Below the pieces are notes generated by a model. That model had not been told where the DNA came from. It searched no databases and worked only from the letters and a program-made list of their open reading frames with translations. Both the position numbers and the translations under genes were made by a program. A DNA stretch of 7,381 bases from an uncultured Hyphomicrobiales bacterium (lineage in GTDB: Bacteria; Pseudomonadota; Alphaproteobacteria; Rhizobiales; Xanthobacteraceae), in contig CAITEM010000140.1 of NCBI GenBank assembly GCA_903891395.1, positions 1-7,381 on the forward strand. The letters run 5' to 3'. Positions within the stretch are counted from its first letter, which is position 1. Each line of letters starts with the position of its first letter. Shown piece after piece: positions 1 to 5,776 of this stretch.

Positions 1-227
1 GCAGCTACCCGCCCGGCGACATGGCGCTCGGCGAATTGCGCGGTCCGATGGCGGACGAAACGATCAGTTGGCTCAACCGCGTGGCGATGGGCCTGCCCAC
101 GGCCGCCGCGACCGTCGAAGAGGCCCATCGCAACCTGATGCTGACCAAGGCCATGGACCTGTCGGCCAAGCGCAAAGTTCCCGTCAAGCTGCCGCTCGAC
201 CCGGCCGACGCCTTGGCCGTGGCCTAG
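1..227 (+). CDS. Gfo/Idh/MocA-family oxidoreductase, C-terminal fragment
   Basis: This is the 3' end of a gene that starts outside the window. The frame is open from base 3 (SYPPGDMALGEL...) to a TAG at 225-227, giving about 74 residues. The tail has the layout of the C-terminal end of Gfo/Idh/MocA dehydrogenases: an amphipathic stretch (ETISWLNRVAMGLPT), then an EEAHRNLMLTKAMDLSAK helix in the position of the family's usual 'eeA...l.l...a..SA' helix, and a final PVKLPL strand. Family members bind NAD(P) in an N-terminal Rossmann domain and oxidise or reduce sugars, inositols or related carbonyl compounds. That domain is not visible here, so substrate and cofactor cannot be judged. The ATG at 21 is internal to the longer frame and is not considered the true start. 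The gene is separated from the next one by 78 bp and may end its own transcription unit. The family assignment rests only on the tail and is moderate. Confidence 0.6.
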   Translation, partial: SYPPGDMALGELRGPMADETISWLNRVAMGLPTAAATVEEAHRNLMLTKAMDLSAKRKVPVKLPLDPADALAVA

Positions 228-253
228 GCCGCGCCGGCCATCTTGTGTCTTTT
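214..253 (+). terminator. possible terminator after the oxidoreductase gene
   Basis: TGGCCG (214-219) can pair with CGGCCA (235-240), and the loop itself carries the perfect palindrome GGCCTAGGCC (221-230) that spans the TAG stop. The stem is followed by a T-rich tract, TCTTGTGTCTTTT (241-253). This resembles an intrinsic terminator, but the loop is long and the T tract is interrupted, so the call is weak. Confidence 0.3.
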
Positions 254-278
254 CACATGGGATTAATCTGCATACATT
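250..278 (+). promoter_or_regulatory. candidate sigma70-like promoter for the kinase-receptor operon
   Basis: TTTTCA (250-255) and TACATT (273-278) are each 4/6 matches to the -35 and -10 consensus and lie 17 bp apart, in the only non-coding gap before the kinase gene. Transcription would begin near 285, leaving a leader of about 20 nt. A short inverted repeat, TGTG-N6-CACA (244-257), overlaps the -35 element. Its spacing is two bases shorter than a CRP/FNR-type site, so no regulator is proposed. Confidence 0.3.
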
Positions 279-296
279 CCCGCGGCTACCACTGTT

Positions 297-301
297 AGGG
301 A
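297..301 (+). promoter_or_regulatory. ribosome binding site of the hybrid kinase
   Basis: AGGGA lies 4 nt before the ATG at 306. It is the best Shine-Dalgarno in this gap and supports that ATG as the start, which also places the first membrane segment at the expected distance from the N-terminus. Confidence 0.6.
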
Positions 302-305
302 CCGA

Positions 306-2453
306 ATGCGCGCGCGCCGCGACTCCGCCATCCGCCTGCTCAAGACCATGTTGGTGGCGTCCGTCGTGCTGCCGCTTGGACTTTTCTCCTATGCGGCATG
401 GAACAGCTACAACGGCGCTTTTGCGCATGCCGACGAACAGTTGTCGACCACGCTCGACATCATGTCCGAGCAGGCCAACAAGGTGTTCCAGTCGGTCGAT
501 CTGAGTTTCGCCAGCGTCGCCGCCATCGTCGGCACCATGTCCGACGTCGAGATCAAGGCGTCCGAACAAGCCCTGCATCTGAAGCTGCACGAGCTCGACA
601 CGGCGCTGAACACCGTCGACGCCCTCGCCCTCATCGATAAAGACGGCAAGGCGCTGGTGTCGTCGTCGGTGTTTCCGGTGCCCGCCGAACTCGCCGTCCC
701 CGACCGTGACTACTTCCTGGCGCAGGTCGAGCGCGACGCCGGCACCTTTATCGGCGCGGTCGTCAAACCGCTGGTCCGGCCGGACCCGCTGTTTGCCGTG
801 ACCCGGCGCCGCGCGCTGCGGGACGGCGCGTTTGACGGCGTCACGGTGATCTTCGTGGTGCCCAAAATATTTTCGGAATTTTACCAGCGGCTGGGCCACG
901 ACACCGGCAACAGCTATTCGCTGATAAAAAGCGACGGCGCCATTCTCGCCCGCTATCCTGCGCTAGCGGACAACGTCAACCGGTTCGCCCGCAACAGCGG
1001 CTTCATGCGCGATATCGCCGCGCATCCCGAAGGCGGCATCGTCAATACGGTGTCGGTGGACGGCAACGAACGGCGCATCGGCTTTCGCAAACTCGGCTAT
1101 ACCGATCTCTACGTCTCGGACGGCATTCAAACCAGCGTCATCCGGTCGGAATGGCTGCAAGCCATATCGATGCATCTGATCTTCGGCATTCCGGCAACTT
1201 TATTGCTGATCACACTGACGCTGCTGACGATGCGGCGCACGCAGGATTTCTACGCCGAGGCCGAACGCCGCGATTTGGCCGAGCAGGCGCTCCGCCAGGC
1301 GCAGAAGATGGAAGCGGTCGGCCAGTTGACCGGCGGCGTCGCCCACGACTTCAACAACCTGCTGACCATCATCATCGGCAATCTCGGCATCGCCAAACGC
1401 GGCGTGGTCGAGGCGCGCGCCGAGCGCGCGCTCAACAACGCGCTGACCGGCGCGCAACGCGCCGCGCAATTGACGCAGCGCCTCTTGGCATTCTCGCGCC
1501 GCCAACCGCTCAATCCCCGCGCGCTCGACACCAATAAACTGATCACCGGCATGTCCGACCTGCTGACGCGGTCGCTCGGCGAAACCGTGCAGCTCGAGAC
1601 CATCGGCGGCGCCGGCGTCTGGAACATCGAAGTCGATTCATCCGAAATGGAATCGACGCTGCTCAATCTGGCTTTGAACGCACGCGACGCCATGCCGGAC
1701 GGCGGCAAGCTCACGATCGAGACCAGCAACGCCTATCTTGACGATCAATATTGCCGCGAACACGCCGGCCTGAAGCCCGGACAATATGTACTGATCGCCG
1801 TGACCGACAGCGGATCGGGCATGTCTGCGGAAACCATCGAGAAGGCGTTCGAGCCTTTCTACACGACCAAGGAAGCCGGCAAGGGCACCGGCCTCGGCTT
1901 GAGCCAGGTCTACGGCTTCATGAAGCAGTCGGGTGGCCACGTTAAAATCTACAGCGAGATCGGCGAAGGCACGACGATCAAGCTTTATCTGCCGCGCCAC
2001 GACGGCGACGACGCCATCACGCAGCCGGAGGAGGATAGCGGCGCTCATCGCGGCAATGGCGAAACCATTCTGGTCGTCGAGGACGACGACGGCGTTCGCG
2101 AATATGCCTCCGAGATTCTCCGCGACCTGAACTACAAGATCCTCGAAGCCCGGGACTCGGCCAGCGCCATGCGGCTGGTGGACGCCGACATGCCGTTCGA
2201 TCTGTTGCTGACAGACGTGGTGCTGCCCGGCAAGAACGGCCGCGAGCTGGCGACCGACATCGAAAATCGCCGGCCCGGCCTCAGGGTTATTTTCATGACC
2301 GGTTACTCGCGCAACGCCATCGTGCATCACGGGCGTCTCGACCGCGGCACCGAACTGATCACCAAGCCGTTGATCGAAGGCGTGGTGGCGCGCAAAATCC
2401 GCCAGGTGCTCGACGCGCCGGCGAACCCTTTACCGCCCAAACCGAGCGAGTAA
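306..2453 (+). CDS. membrane-bound hybrid sensor histidine kinase / receiver protein
   Basis: The 715-residue protein senses a signal outside the inner membrane and passes phosphate from a histidine to its own receiver. Membrane segments are at about 11-32 and 286-309. The ~250 residues between them look like a periplasmic Cache (PDC) sensor, including the DRDYF motif near 133-137. A short coiled linker (about 312-335) leads to HisKA with the H-box GGVAHDFNNLL and phospho-accepting His347. The ATPase domain has the N-box (N454, N458), G1 DSGSGM (501-506), F-box FEPFYTT (515-521) and G2 GKGTGLGL (525-532). The receiver (about 587-700) has E592/D593, phospho-Asp637, T665 and K687, so every catalytic residue checked is present. 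There is no output domain, and no separate response regulator or phosphotransfer protein lies in the window. A solute receptor starts 4 nt after the stop, suggesting a shared operon and perhaps a shared ligand. The kinase call is firm; the signal and target genes are unknown. Confidence 0.95.
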   Translation: MRARRDSAIRLLKTMLVASVVLPLGLFSYAAWNSYNGAFAHADEQLSTTLDIMSEQANKVFQSVDLSFASVAAIVGTMSDVEIKASEQALHLKLHELDTALNTVDALALIDKDGKALVSSSVFPVPAELAVPDRDYFLAQVERDAGTFIGAVVKPLVRPDPLFAVTRRRALRDGAFDGVTVIFVVPKIFSEFYQRLGHDTGNSYSLIKSDGAILARYPALADNVNRFARNSGFMRDIAAHPEGGIVNTVSVDGNERRIGFRKLGYTDLYVSDGIQTSVIRSEWLQAISMHLIFGIPATLLLITLTLLTMRRTQDFYAEAERRDLAEQALRQAQKMEAVGQLTGGVAHDFNNLLTIIIGNLGIAKRGVVEARAERALNNALTGAQRAAQLTQRLLAFSRRQPLNPRALDTNKLITGMSDLLTRSLGETVQLETIGGAGVWNIEVDSSEMESTLLNLALNARDAMPDGGKLTIETSNAYLDDQYCREHAGLKPGQYVLIAVTDSGSGMSAETIEKAFEPFYTTKEAGKGTGLGLSQVYGFMKQSGGHVKIYSEIGEGTTIKLYLPRHDGDDAITQPEEDSGAHRGNGETILVVEDDDGVREYASEILRDLNYKILEARDSASAMRLVDADMPFDLLLTDVVLPGKNGRELATDIENRRPGLRVIFMTGYSRNAIVHHGRLDRGTELITKPLIEGVVARKIRQVLDAPANPLPPKPSE

Positions 2454-2457
2454 GACA

Positions 2458-3453
2458 ATGTCAAAAATGACGCGCGCGTGGCTCGGCCTGCCGCTGTGCC
2501 TGGCGATGCTGTCCGGCGCGGCCACCGCCGCCGAAGATGCAGGGCGCTATCCGTCGAAGCCGATCCACATCGTCGTGCCCTTCGCGCCGGGCGGCGCGTC
2601 CGATTTCGCCATCCGGCTGATTCAGCCCGGGCTGCAGCAGGCGCTCGGCCAGACCCTCGTCATCGACAACCGCAGCGGCGCCGCCGGCAATGTCGGCATG
2701 GAAACCGCCGCGCGCTCGACGCCCGACGGCTACACGCTGTTTCTGGGCAATATCGGCACCATCTCGATCAATCCGCACTTTTTCCCGGACCTGACCGTGG
2801 TGCCGCAACGCGACTTCATCCCGATTTCGATTGCGTCGGAAACCCCCGGCATCGTCGTCGCCAGCACCAAATTTGCGCCGAACTCGCTGCAGGAGCTGAT
2901 CGCTTACGCCAAGGCGCACCCCGGCAAGATCAATTACGCCGCGGCCGGCATCAGCACGCTCAACACGCTGGCGATGGAGCAATTCCGGCGGCGGCAAGGC
3001 CTCGACATGACGCAGGTGCCTTACAAAGGCGGCGCCGGCCCAGCGATCATCGATCTGATTGGCGGCAATGTCGACGTCATGTTCGTGACGCTGTCCTCGG
3101 CCGCGGAATTCGTCAAAGCCGGCAAGCTCAAGGCCCTGGCCGTGACCACGCGCGAGCGCGTCGAATCCTTGCCGGACGTGCCGACGGTGGTCGAACTCGG
3201 CTTTCCGGACGACGTCAGTTCGTCCTGGCAGGGCCTGTTCGCGGTGGCCGGGACGCCGCAGCCGATTGTCGCCAAGCTGCACGCGGCCGTCGTCAAGGCG
3301 ATGGCCGATCCGGACGTGCGCAAGCACATGATCGGCGCCAGCATGCTGCCGACCTCGAGCCCGACGCCGGACAGCTTCAAGGAATTCGTCGCCGCCGACA
3401 GCGCGAAATGGAAAGCGGTGGTCCAGCAGATGGGCAGCCCCAAGGCGGAGTAA
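2458..3453 (+). CDS. Bug/TctC-family periplasmic solute receptor
   Basis: The 331-residue precursor belongs to the Bug family, the extracytoplasmic receptors of tripartite tricarboxylate transporters. These bind carboxylates and similar small molecules in the periplasm. A Sec signal peptide is visible: a basic N-terminus, a hydrophobic core at about 8-21, and cleavage near ATA-A (24/25). The mature part opens with YPSKPIHIVVPFAPGGASD (31-49), the family's N-terminal signature. RSGAAGNVG (72-80), TPDGYTL (88-94), VPYKGGAG (187-194) and SLPDVPTVVELG (237-248) follow, all in the usual order and at full length. The ATG is 4 nt behind the kinase stop, with only a weak GAG inside the kinase's last codon as a ribosome site, so translational coupling is likely. 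No TctA or TctB membrane gene is nearby, so it either uses a transporter encoded elsewhere or serves the kinase as a periplasmic sensor, as described for BctC with the BctDE system in Bordetella. The ligand cannot be read from sequence. Confidence 0.93.
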   Translation: MSKMTRAWLGLPLCLAMLSGAATAAEDAGRYPSKPIHIVVPFAPGGASDFAIRLIQPGLQQALGQTLVIDNRSGAAGNVGMETAARSTPDGYTLFLGNIGTISINPHFFPDLTVVPQRDFIPISIASETPGIVVASTKFAPNSLQELIAYAKAHPGKINYAAAGISTLNTLAMEQFRRRQGLDMTQVPYKGGAGPAIIDLIGGNVDVMFVTLSSAAEFVKAGKLKALAVTTRERVESLPDVPTVVELGFPDDVSSSWQGLFAVAGTPQPIVAKLHAAVVKAMADPDVRKHMIGASMLPTSSPTPDSFKEFVAADSAKWKAVVQQMGSPKAE

Positions 3454-3466
3454 TCACCCGCCTCGC

Positions 3467-4762
3467 CTATTCGGCGGCGGGCTTGCCGCCGTTGGTCGCG
3501 GCGAGCCACAGGCTCATCACCACCACCCGGGCAAAACCGATCGAGCCCGCGACGAGGATCGCAAAGATCGGATCGCCGGCCCACATCAGCAAGGCCGCGC
3601 CCGCCAAGACGACCGCGACCAGATTGAGCGCGAACAATCCCTTCTGACGGCCGGCCAAGGTCGCGATATCGATCAGCGGCAAGGCCGCGGCGATACCGGC
3701 CTGGAACAGCGCCACCACCGGCAAGACGGCCAGCGCCATGTGCCAGCTCGGCGCCAATTCGAGGCTGTTGAGCGTCAATCCGCCGAGCGAGATCAAACCG
3801 AACACGACGATGGCAATGGCCGCCGGCAATAGGAAGGTTCCGCGCGACATCCACGGCGTGCCTTGGCGCTTGCGGTCGGCGATTTCCTTCATCAGAACCG
3901 GACCCATGGACGCCGAGGTCAGGTTGGTCGGCACGTCGAGCAGGCGAAACAGCAGCGCCAGCGTTCCGGCCAGAATGCCGTTCGGCAGCGCCGGCAGAAA
4001 GAACAGCGGCGTGGTCGCAAACAGAAAGGCGGAGGCCGCCGCCGTCAGATTCAGCGTCGGCAGGCCGAGATTGACCGAAGCCAACGCGCTGATCTTCCGC
4101 ATCCGCGCCGACCGCAACAATACCGCACGAAATGCCTGGCGTTCGCTGAAGCAAACGCAGGATGCGGCGATCAACTGGCCCAGGAAATCGGACAGCACAA
4201 AGGCCAAAAACGGGTTGTGTCCCTGGTAGATCAGATAGACCAGAATGGCCGGCTGGCCGATGGCGTGCGGCAGCAGCGCTTTCACGGCGCGATCATAGCG
4301 ACCGTGGCGCGTCGCCAGCGTGAGGCCCAACCGCAACCAGGCACGCGCAAACAGCGCGCCGACGAACGACAGCGTGACGTAGCTCACGAACAGATGCTGC
4401 AGCGTGATCGCGACCGCGAAAGTCGCCGCCACGGCGAAGCAGGCGGTCAGCAGACAGAGATGGACGGCGTCGGCGCATTTGCGCTCATCGTCGGCGGCGA
4501 CCACCAGCAATTCGTAGCGGCCGAACACCGCGAGCGCGGCGAGATTCACGGCCGCGAGGTAGAGGCCGAGATTGGCGAATATCTGGACCGGGCAAATCCA
4601 CAACGCGACAACGAGCCCGACGGCGGACAAGACTCGGATGGACATCAGATTGAGCGCGAGTTTGGCGATCCGGCGCAAGAGGCCGGCGGCGCGGCTTGGC
4701 ACATGGATTTCCAGCGCCGGCTGATGCCAGGCCGCAGGCGCGAAGTGTGCGGGAAATCCCAT
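3467..4762 (-). CDS. Wzx-like polysaccharide flippase (MOP superfamily)
   Basis: This is a polytopic inner-membrane protein with about 12 hydrophobic segments, of the type that flips lipid-linked oligosaccharides outward for surface polysaccharide assembly. Numbering from the ATG at 4762, family landmarks are GRYELLVVAADDE near 81-93, matching the 'RyElAI' motif after the second helix, FARAWLRLGL near 138-147, and LLFRLLDVPTNL near 270-281. Hydrophobic segments run from about 34 to 422. Length (431 residues) is normal for the family. A TTG at 4816 in the same frame would add 18 residues, but it has no Shine-Dalgarno and lies only 12 nt past a CtrA-type box. I prefer the ATG, though its own ribosome site is also weak. 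No glycosyltransferase, polymerase or ligase genes are nearby, so it is an isolated member and its glycan is unknown. It ends 13 bp from the oppositely transcribed Bug receptor. The family call is good; the start is uncertain. Confidence 0.85.
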   Translation of the reverse strand: MGFPAHFAPAAWHQPALEIHVPSRAAGLLRRIAKLALNLMSIRVLSAVGLVVALWICPVQIFANLGLYLAAVNLAALAVFGRYELLVVAADDERKCADAVHLCLLTACFAVAATFAVAITLQHLFVSYVTLSFVGALFARAWLRLGLTLATRHGRYDRAVKALLPHAIGQPAILVYLIYQGHNPFLAFVLSDFLGQLIAASCVCFSERQAFRAVLLRSARMRKISALASVNLGLPTLNLTAAASAFLFATTPLFFLPALPNGILAGTLALLFRLLDVPTNLTSASMGPVLMKEIADRKRQGTPWMSRGTFLLPAAIAIVVFGLISLGGLTLNSLELAPSWHMALAVLPVVALFQAGIAAALPLIDIATLAGRQKGLFALNLVAVVLAGAALLMWAGDPIFAILVAGSIGFARVVVMSLWLAATNGGKPAAE

Positions 4763-4777
4763 GATCGATCCGGCGGC

Positions 4778-4799
4778 ATGCCCCGACTCTGCGGGGCAT
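4778..4799 (-). promoter_or_regulatory. perfect 8-bp hairpin with GANTC in its loop, 5' of the flippase ATG
   Basis: ATGCCCCG (4778-4785) and CGGGGCAT (4792-4799) are perfect complements around a 6-nt loop. The sequence GACTC (4785-4789), a GANTC site of the kind methylated by CcrM, overlaps the stem-loop junction. The hairpin lies 16 bp upstream of the ATG at 4762. It would be in the leader RNA or core promoter if that ATG is used, or inside the first codons if the TTG at 4816 is used. Confidence 0.45.
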
Positions 4800-4827
4800 T
4801 TCCGCCGTTCGATCAAGCGTCAACATG

Positions 4828-4844
4828 GTTAACGTTTCGTTAAC
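4828..4844 (-). promoter_or_regulatory. CtrA-type binding site upstream of the flippase
   Basis: GTTAACGTTTCGTTAAC is a perfect palindrome (7-bp arms, 3-bp centre) containing TTAA (4829-4832), exactly seven bases, then TTAAC (4840-4844). This matches the full CtrA consensus TTAA-N7-TTAAC of alphaproteobacteria. The only gene it can serve from this gap is the leftward flippase, because the gene on the other side also runs leftward and ends at 4904. The site is 66 bp from the ATG at 4762 and 12 bp from the TTG at 4816, which favours the ATG if the box is part of the promoter. A TTGACG hexamer (4823-4818, minus strand) lies just downstream. Confidence 0.65.
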
Positions 4845-4861
4845 GCCGCGACATGCGCGGC
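4845..4861 (-). terminator. short hairpin after the solute-binding protein gene
   Basis: GCCGCG (4845-4850) and CGCGGC (4856-4861) are perfect complements around a 5-nt loop, 42 nt past the stop of the solute-binding protein. On the minus strand no T-run follows, so it is not a classical intrinsic terminator. It may slow polymerase or protect the 3' end. It directly abuts the CtrA-type box. Confidence 0.25.
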
Positions 4862-4903
4862 GCGCACCGGTAATCCCGTAACGCTTGGGCGTGAAATTGC
4901 GGC

Positions 4904-5716
4904 TTATTTCGCTGCGGGCGCGACAGCGGCCGACTGGTTGCTGCGCTTGATGGCCTCGGCGACGAAGCCCGAGGCCTTCATCTCTTCGATGAACGTCTTG
5001 AGGTAGGTTGCGCCGGCGAGACGGCCCTTGGGCGTCCCCATGGCCTGTTTGATCTCCATGAAATGCTCTTCCATGACGCGCATGTCCGGGTTGGTCGCTG
5101 CATAGGCGACCAGCGGCTGCTTCACGCCGGCCGCGACGTCGAGCTTGTCCTTGAGGAACATGTCTATCATGGCCTTGCCGCCGCCGACCGAGGCGCGGAC
5201 GATGGTGGCGTTCTTGATGGTGCGCGTCAGGTAGAGGTCGTAGGCGGAGCCGACGCCAACGGCGATGCGGATGCCGGCCTTGTCGACATCGGCGACCGTC
5301 TTCAATGGCGAATCTTTATGCACCATGTAGTTGCCTTCGATGATGACGTAAGGCGGCGAGAACTCGATCTCCGCCGCACGCACCGGCTCGATGGCGACAA
5401 AGGCGATGTCCCAGGCGCCGGTCTTGACCGCTTCGAACACCTTGCCGGCGGCGTTGTAGGGCACCAGTTCGACCGGCACGTTCAGCTTTTTTCCCAGTTC
5501 GCGCGCCAGATCGGGCGTGATGCCTTTCGGCTTGCCGTCGTCGCCGGTCTGCGCCAGCACGCTGTTGCCAAGATTGATGGCGGCGCGAAGTTTGCCGCCG
5601 GGAGCGAGATCTTTCAGAACATCGGGCGACATTGCGCCTCCACTTTGAGCAAAAACTGGAATGGTCGCGGCCAGAAGCATGGACGCAGCGGCGAGAAGCG
5701 TATGCGTGCTGATCAT
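4904..5716 (-). CDS. family-3 periplasmic solute-binding protein of an ABC transporter
   Basis: The 270-residue precursor has a signal peptide (hydrophobic core at about 7-20, likely cleavage after VFA at 23). A two-lobed family-3 (SBP_bac_3) domain follows, the class that captures amino acids and other small polar solutes in the periplasm. Visible landmarks are GKLRAAINLG (41-50), GITPDLARELGKKL (65-78), GAWDIAFVAI (100-109), R113 with FSPPYV (119-124), and VGVGSAYD (153-160). R113 is where amino-acid binders have the ligand-carboxylate Arg, but the usual Thr-x-x-Arg is replaced by E-P-V-R, so the ligand may not be a standard amino acid. The ATG has GGGGA 10 nt upstream. It follows the Ldh gene by 60 bp containing a strong hairpin. 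No permease or ATPase gene is in the window. Co-orientation with the amidohydrolase and dehydrogenase suggests it captures the substrate of that pathway. Confidence 0.88.
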   Translation of the reverse strand: MISTHTLLAAASMLLAATIPVFAQSGGAMSPDVLKDLAPGGKLRAAINLGNSVLAQTGDDGKPKGITPDLARELGKKLNVPVELVPYNAAGKVFEAVKTGAWDIAFVAIEPVRAAEIEFSPPYVIIEGNYMVHKDSPLKTVADVDKAGIRIAVGVGSAYDLYLTRTIKNATIVRASVGGGKAMIDMFLKDKLDVAAGVKQPLVAYAATNPDMRVMEEHFMEIKQAMGTPKGRLAGATYLKTFIEEMKASGFVAEAIKRSNQSAAVAPAAK

Positions 5717-5748
5717 CTTGGCGTTTTCCCCATCGGTTATTTTTATCG

Positions 5749-5768
5749 ACGGCGGCTTATGCCGCCGT
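5749..5768 (-). terminator. strong intercistronic hairpin between dehydrogenase and solute-binding protein
   Basis: ACGGCGGC (5749-5756) and GCCGCCGT (5761-5768) are perfect complements around the 4-nt loop TTAT, and a G-T pair could extend the stem. On the minus strand it begins 8 nt after the dehydrogenase stop. An A-rich stretch, not a T-run, follows it, so it is unlikely to be an efficient intrinsic terminator. It may instead stabilise or punctuate the transcript so that enzyme and binding protein are made in different amounts. Confidence 0.45.
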
Positions 5769-5776
5769 TCTTGAGT

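Noticed and set aside
244..257. TGTG-N6-CACA as a CRP/FNR-type operator
   Set aside because: The half-sites are four bases each and the spacing is two bases too short for a CRP/FNR-type site, so it is noted only inside the promoter entry.
1638..2330. A 230-codon minus-strand frame inside the kinase gene
   Set aside because: It is antisense to the intact ATPase and receiver domains, with no start signal or domain of its own.
2478..3647. A 389-codon plus-strand frame overlapping the Bug receptor, and 2461-3327 on the minus strand
   Set aside because: Both are Arg/Gly/His-rich shadows of the Bug receptor, which has a signal peptide and complete family signatures in its own frame.
4824..4826. 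ATG at 4826 (minus strand) as the flippase start
   Set aside because: It is in a different frame from the flippase and opens a 113-codon Arg-rich shadow. The flippase frame has only TTG at 4816 and ATG at 4762 near its front.
3863..4843. A 326-codon open frame on the plus strand opposite the flippase
   Set aside because: Its composition is low-complexity Gln/Arg/Asp-rich with no motif. The opposite strand encodes a clear membrane protein with family landmarks.
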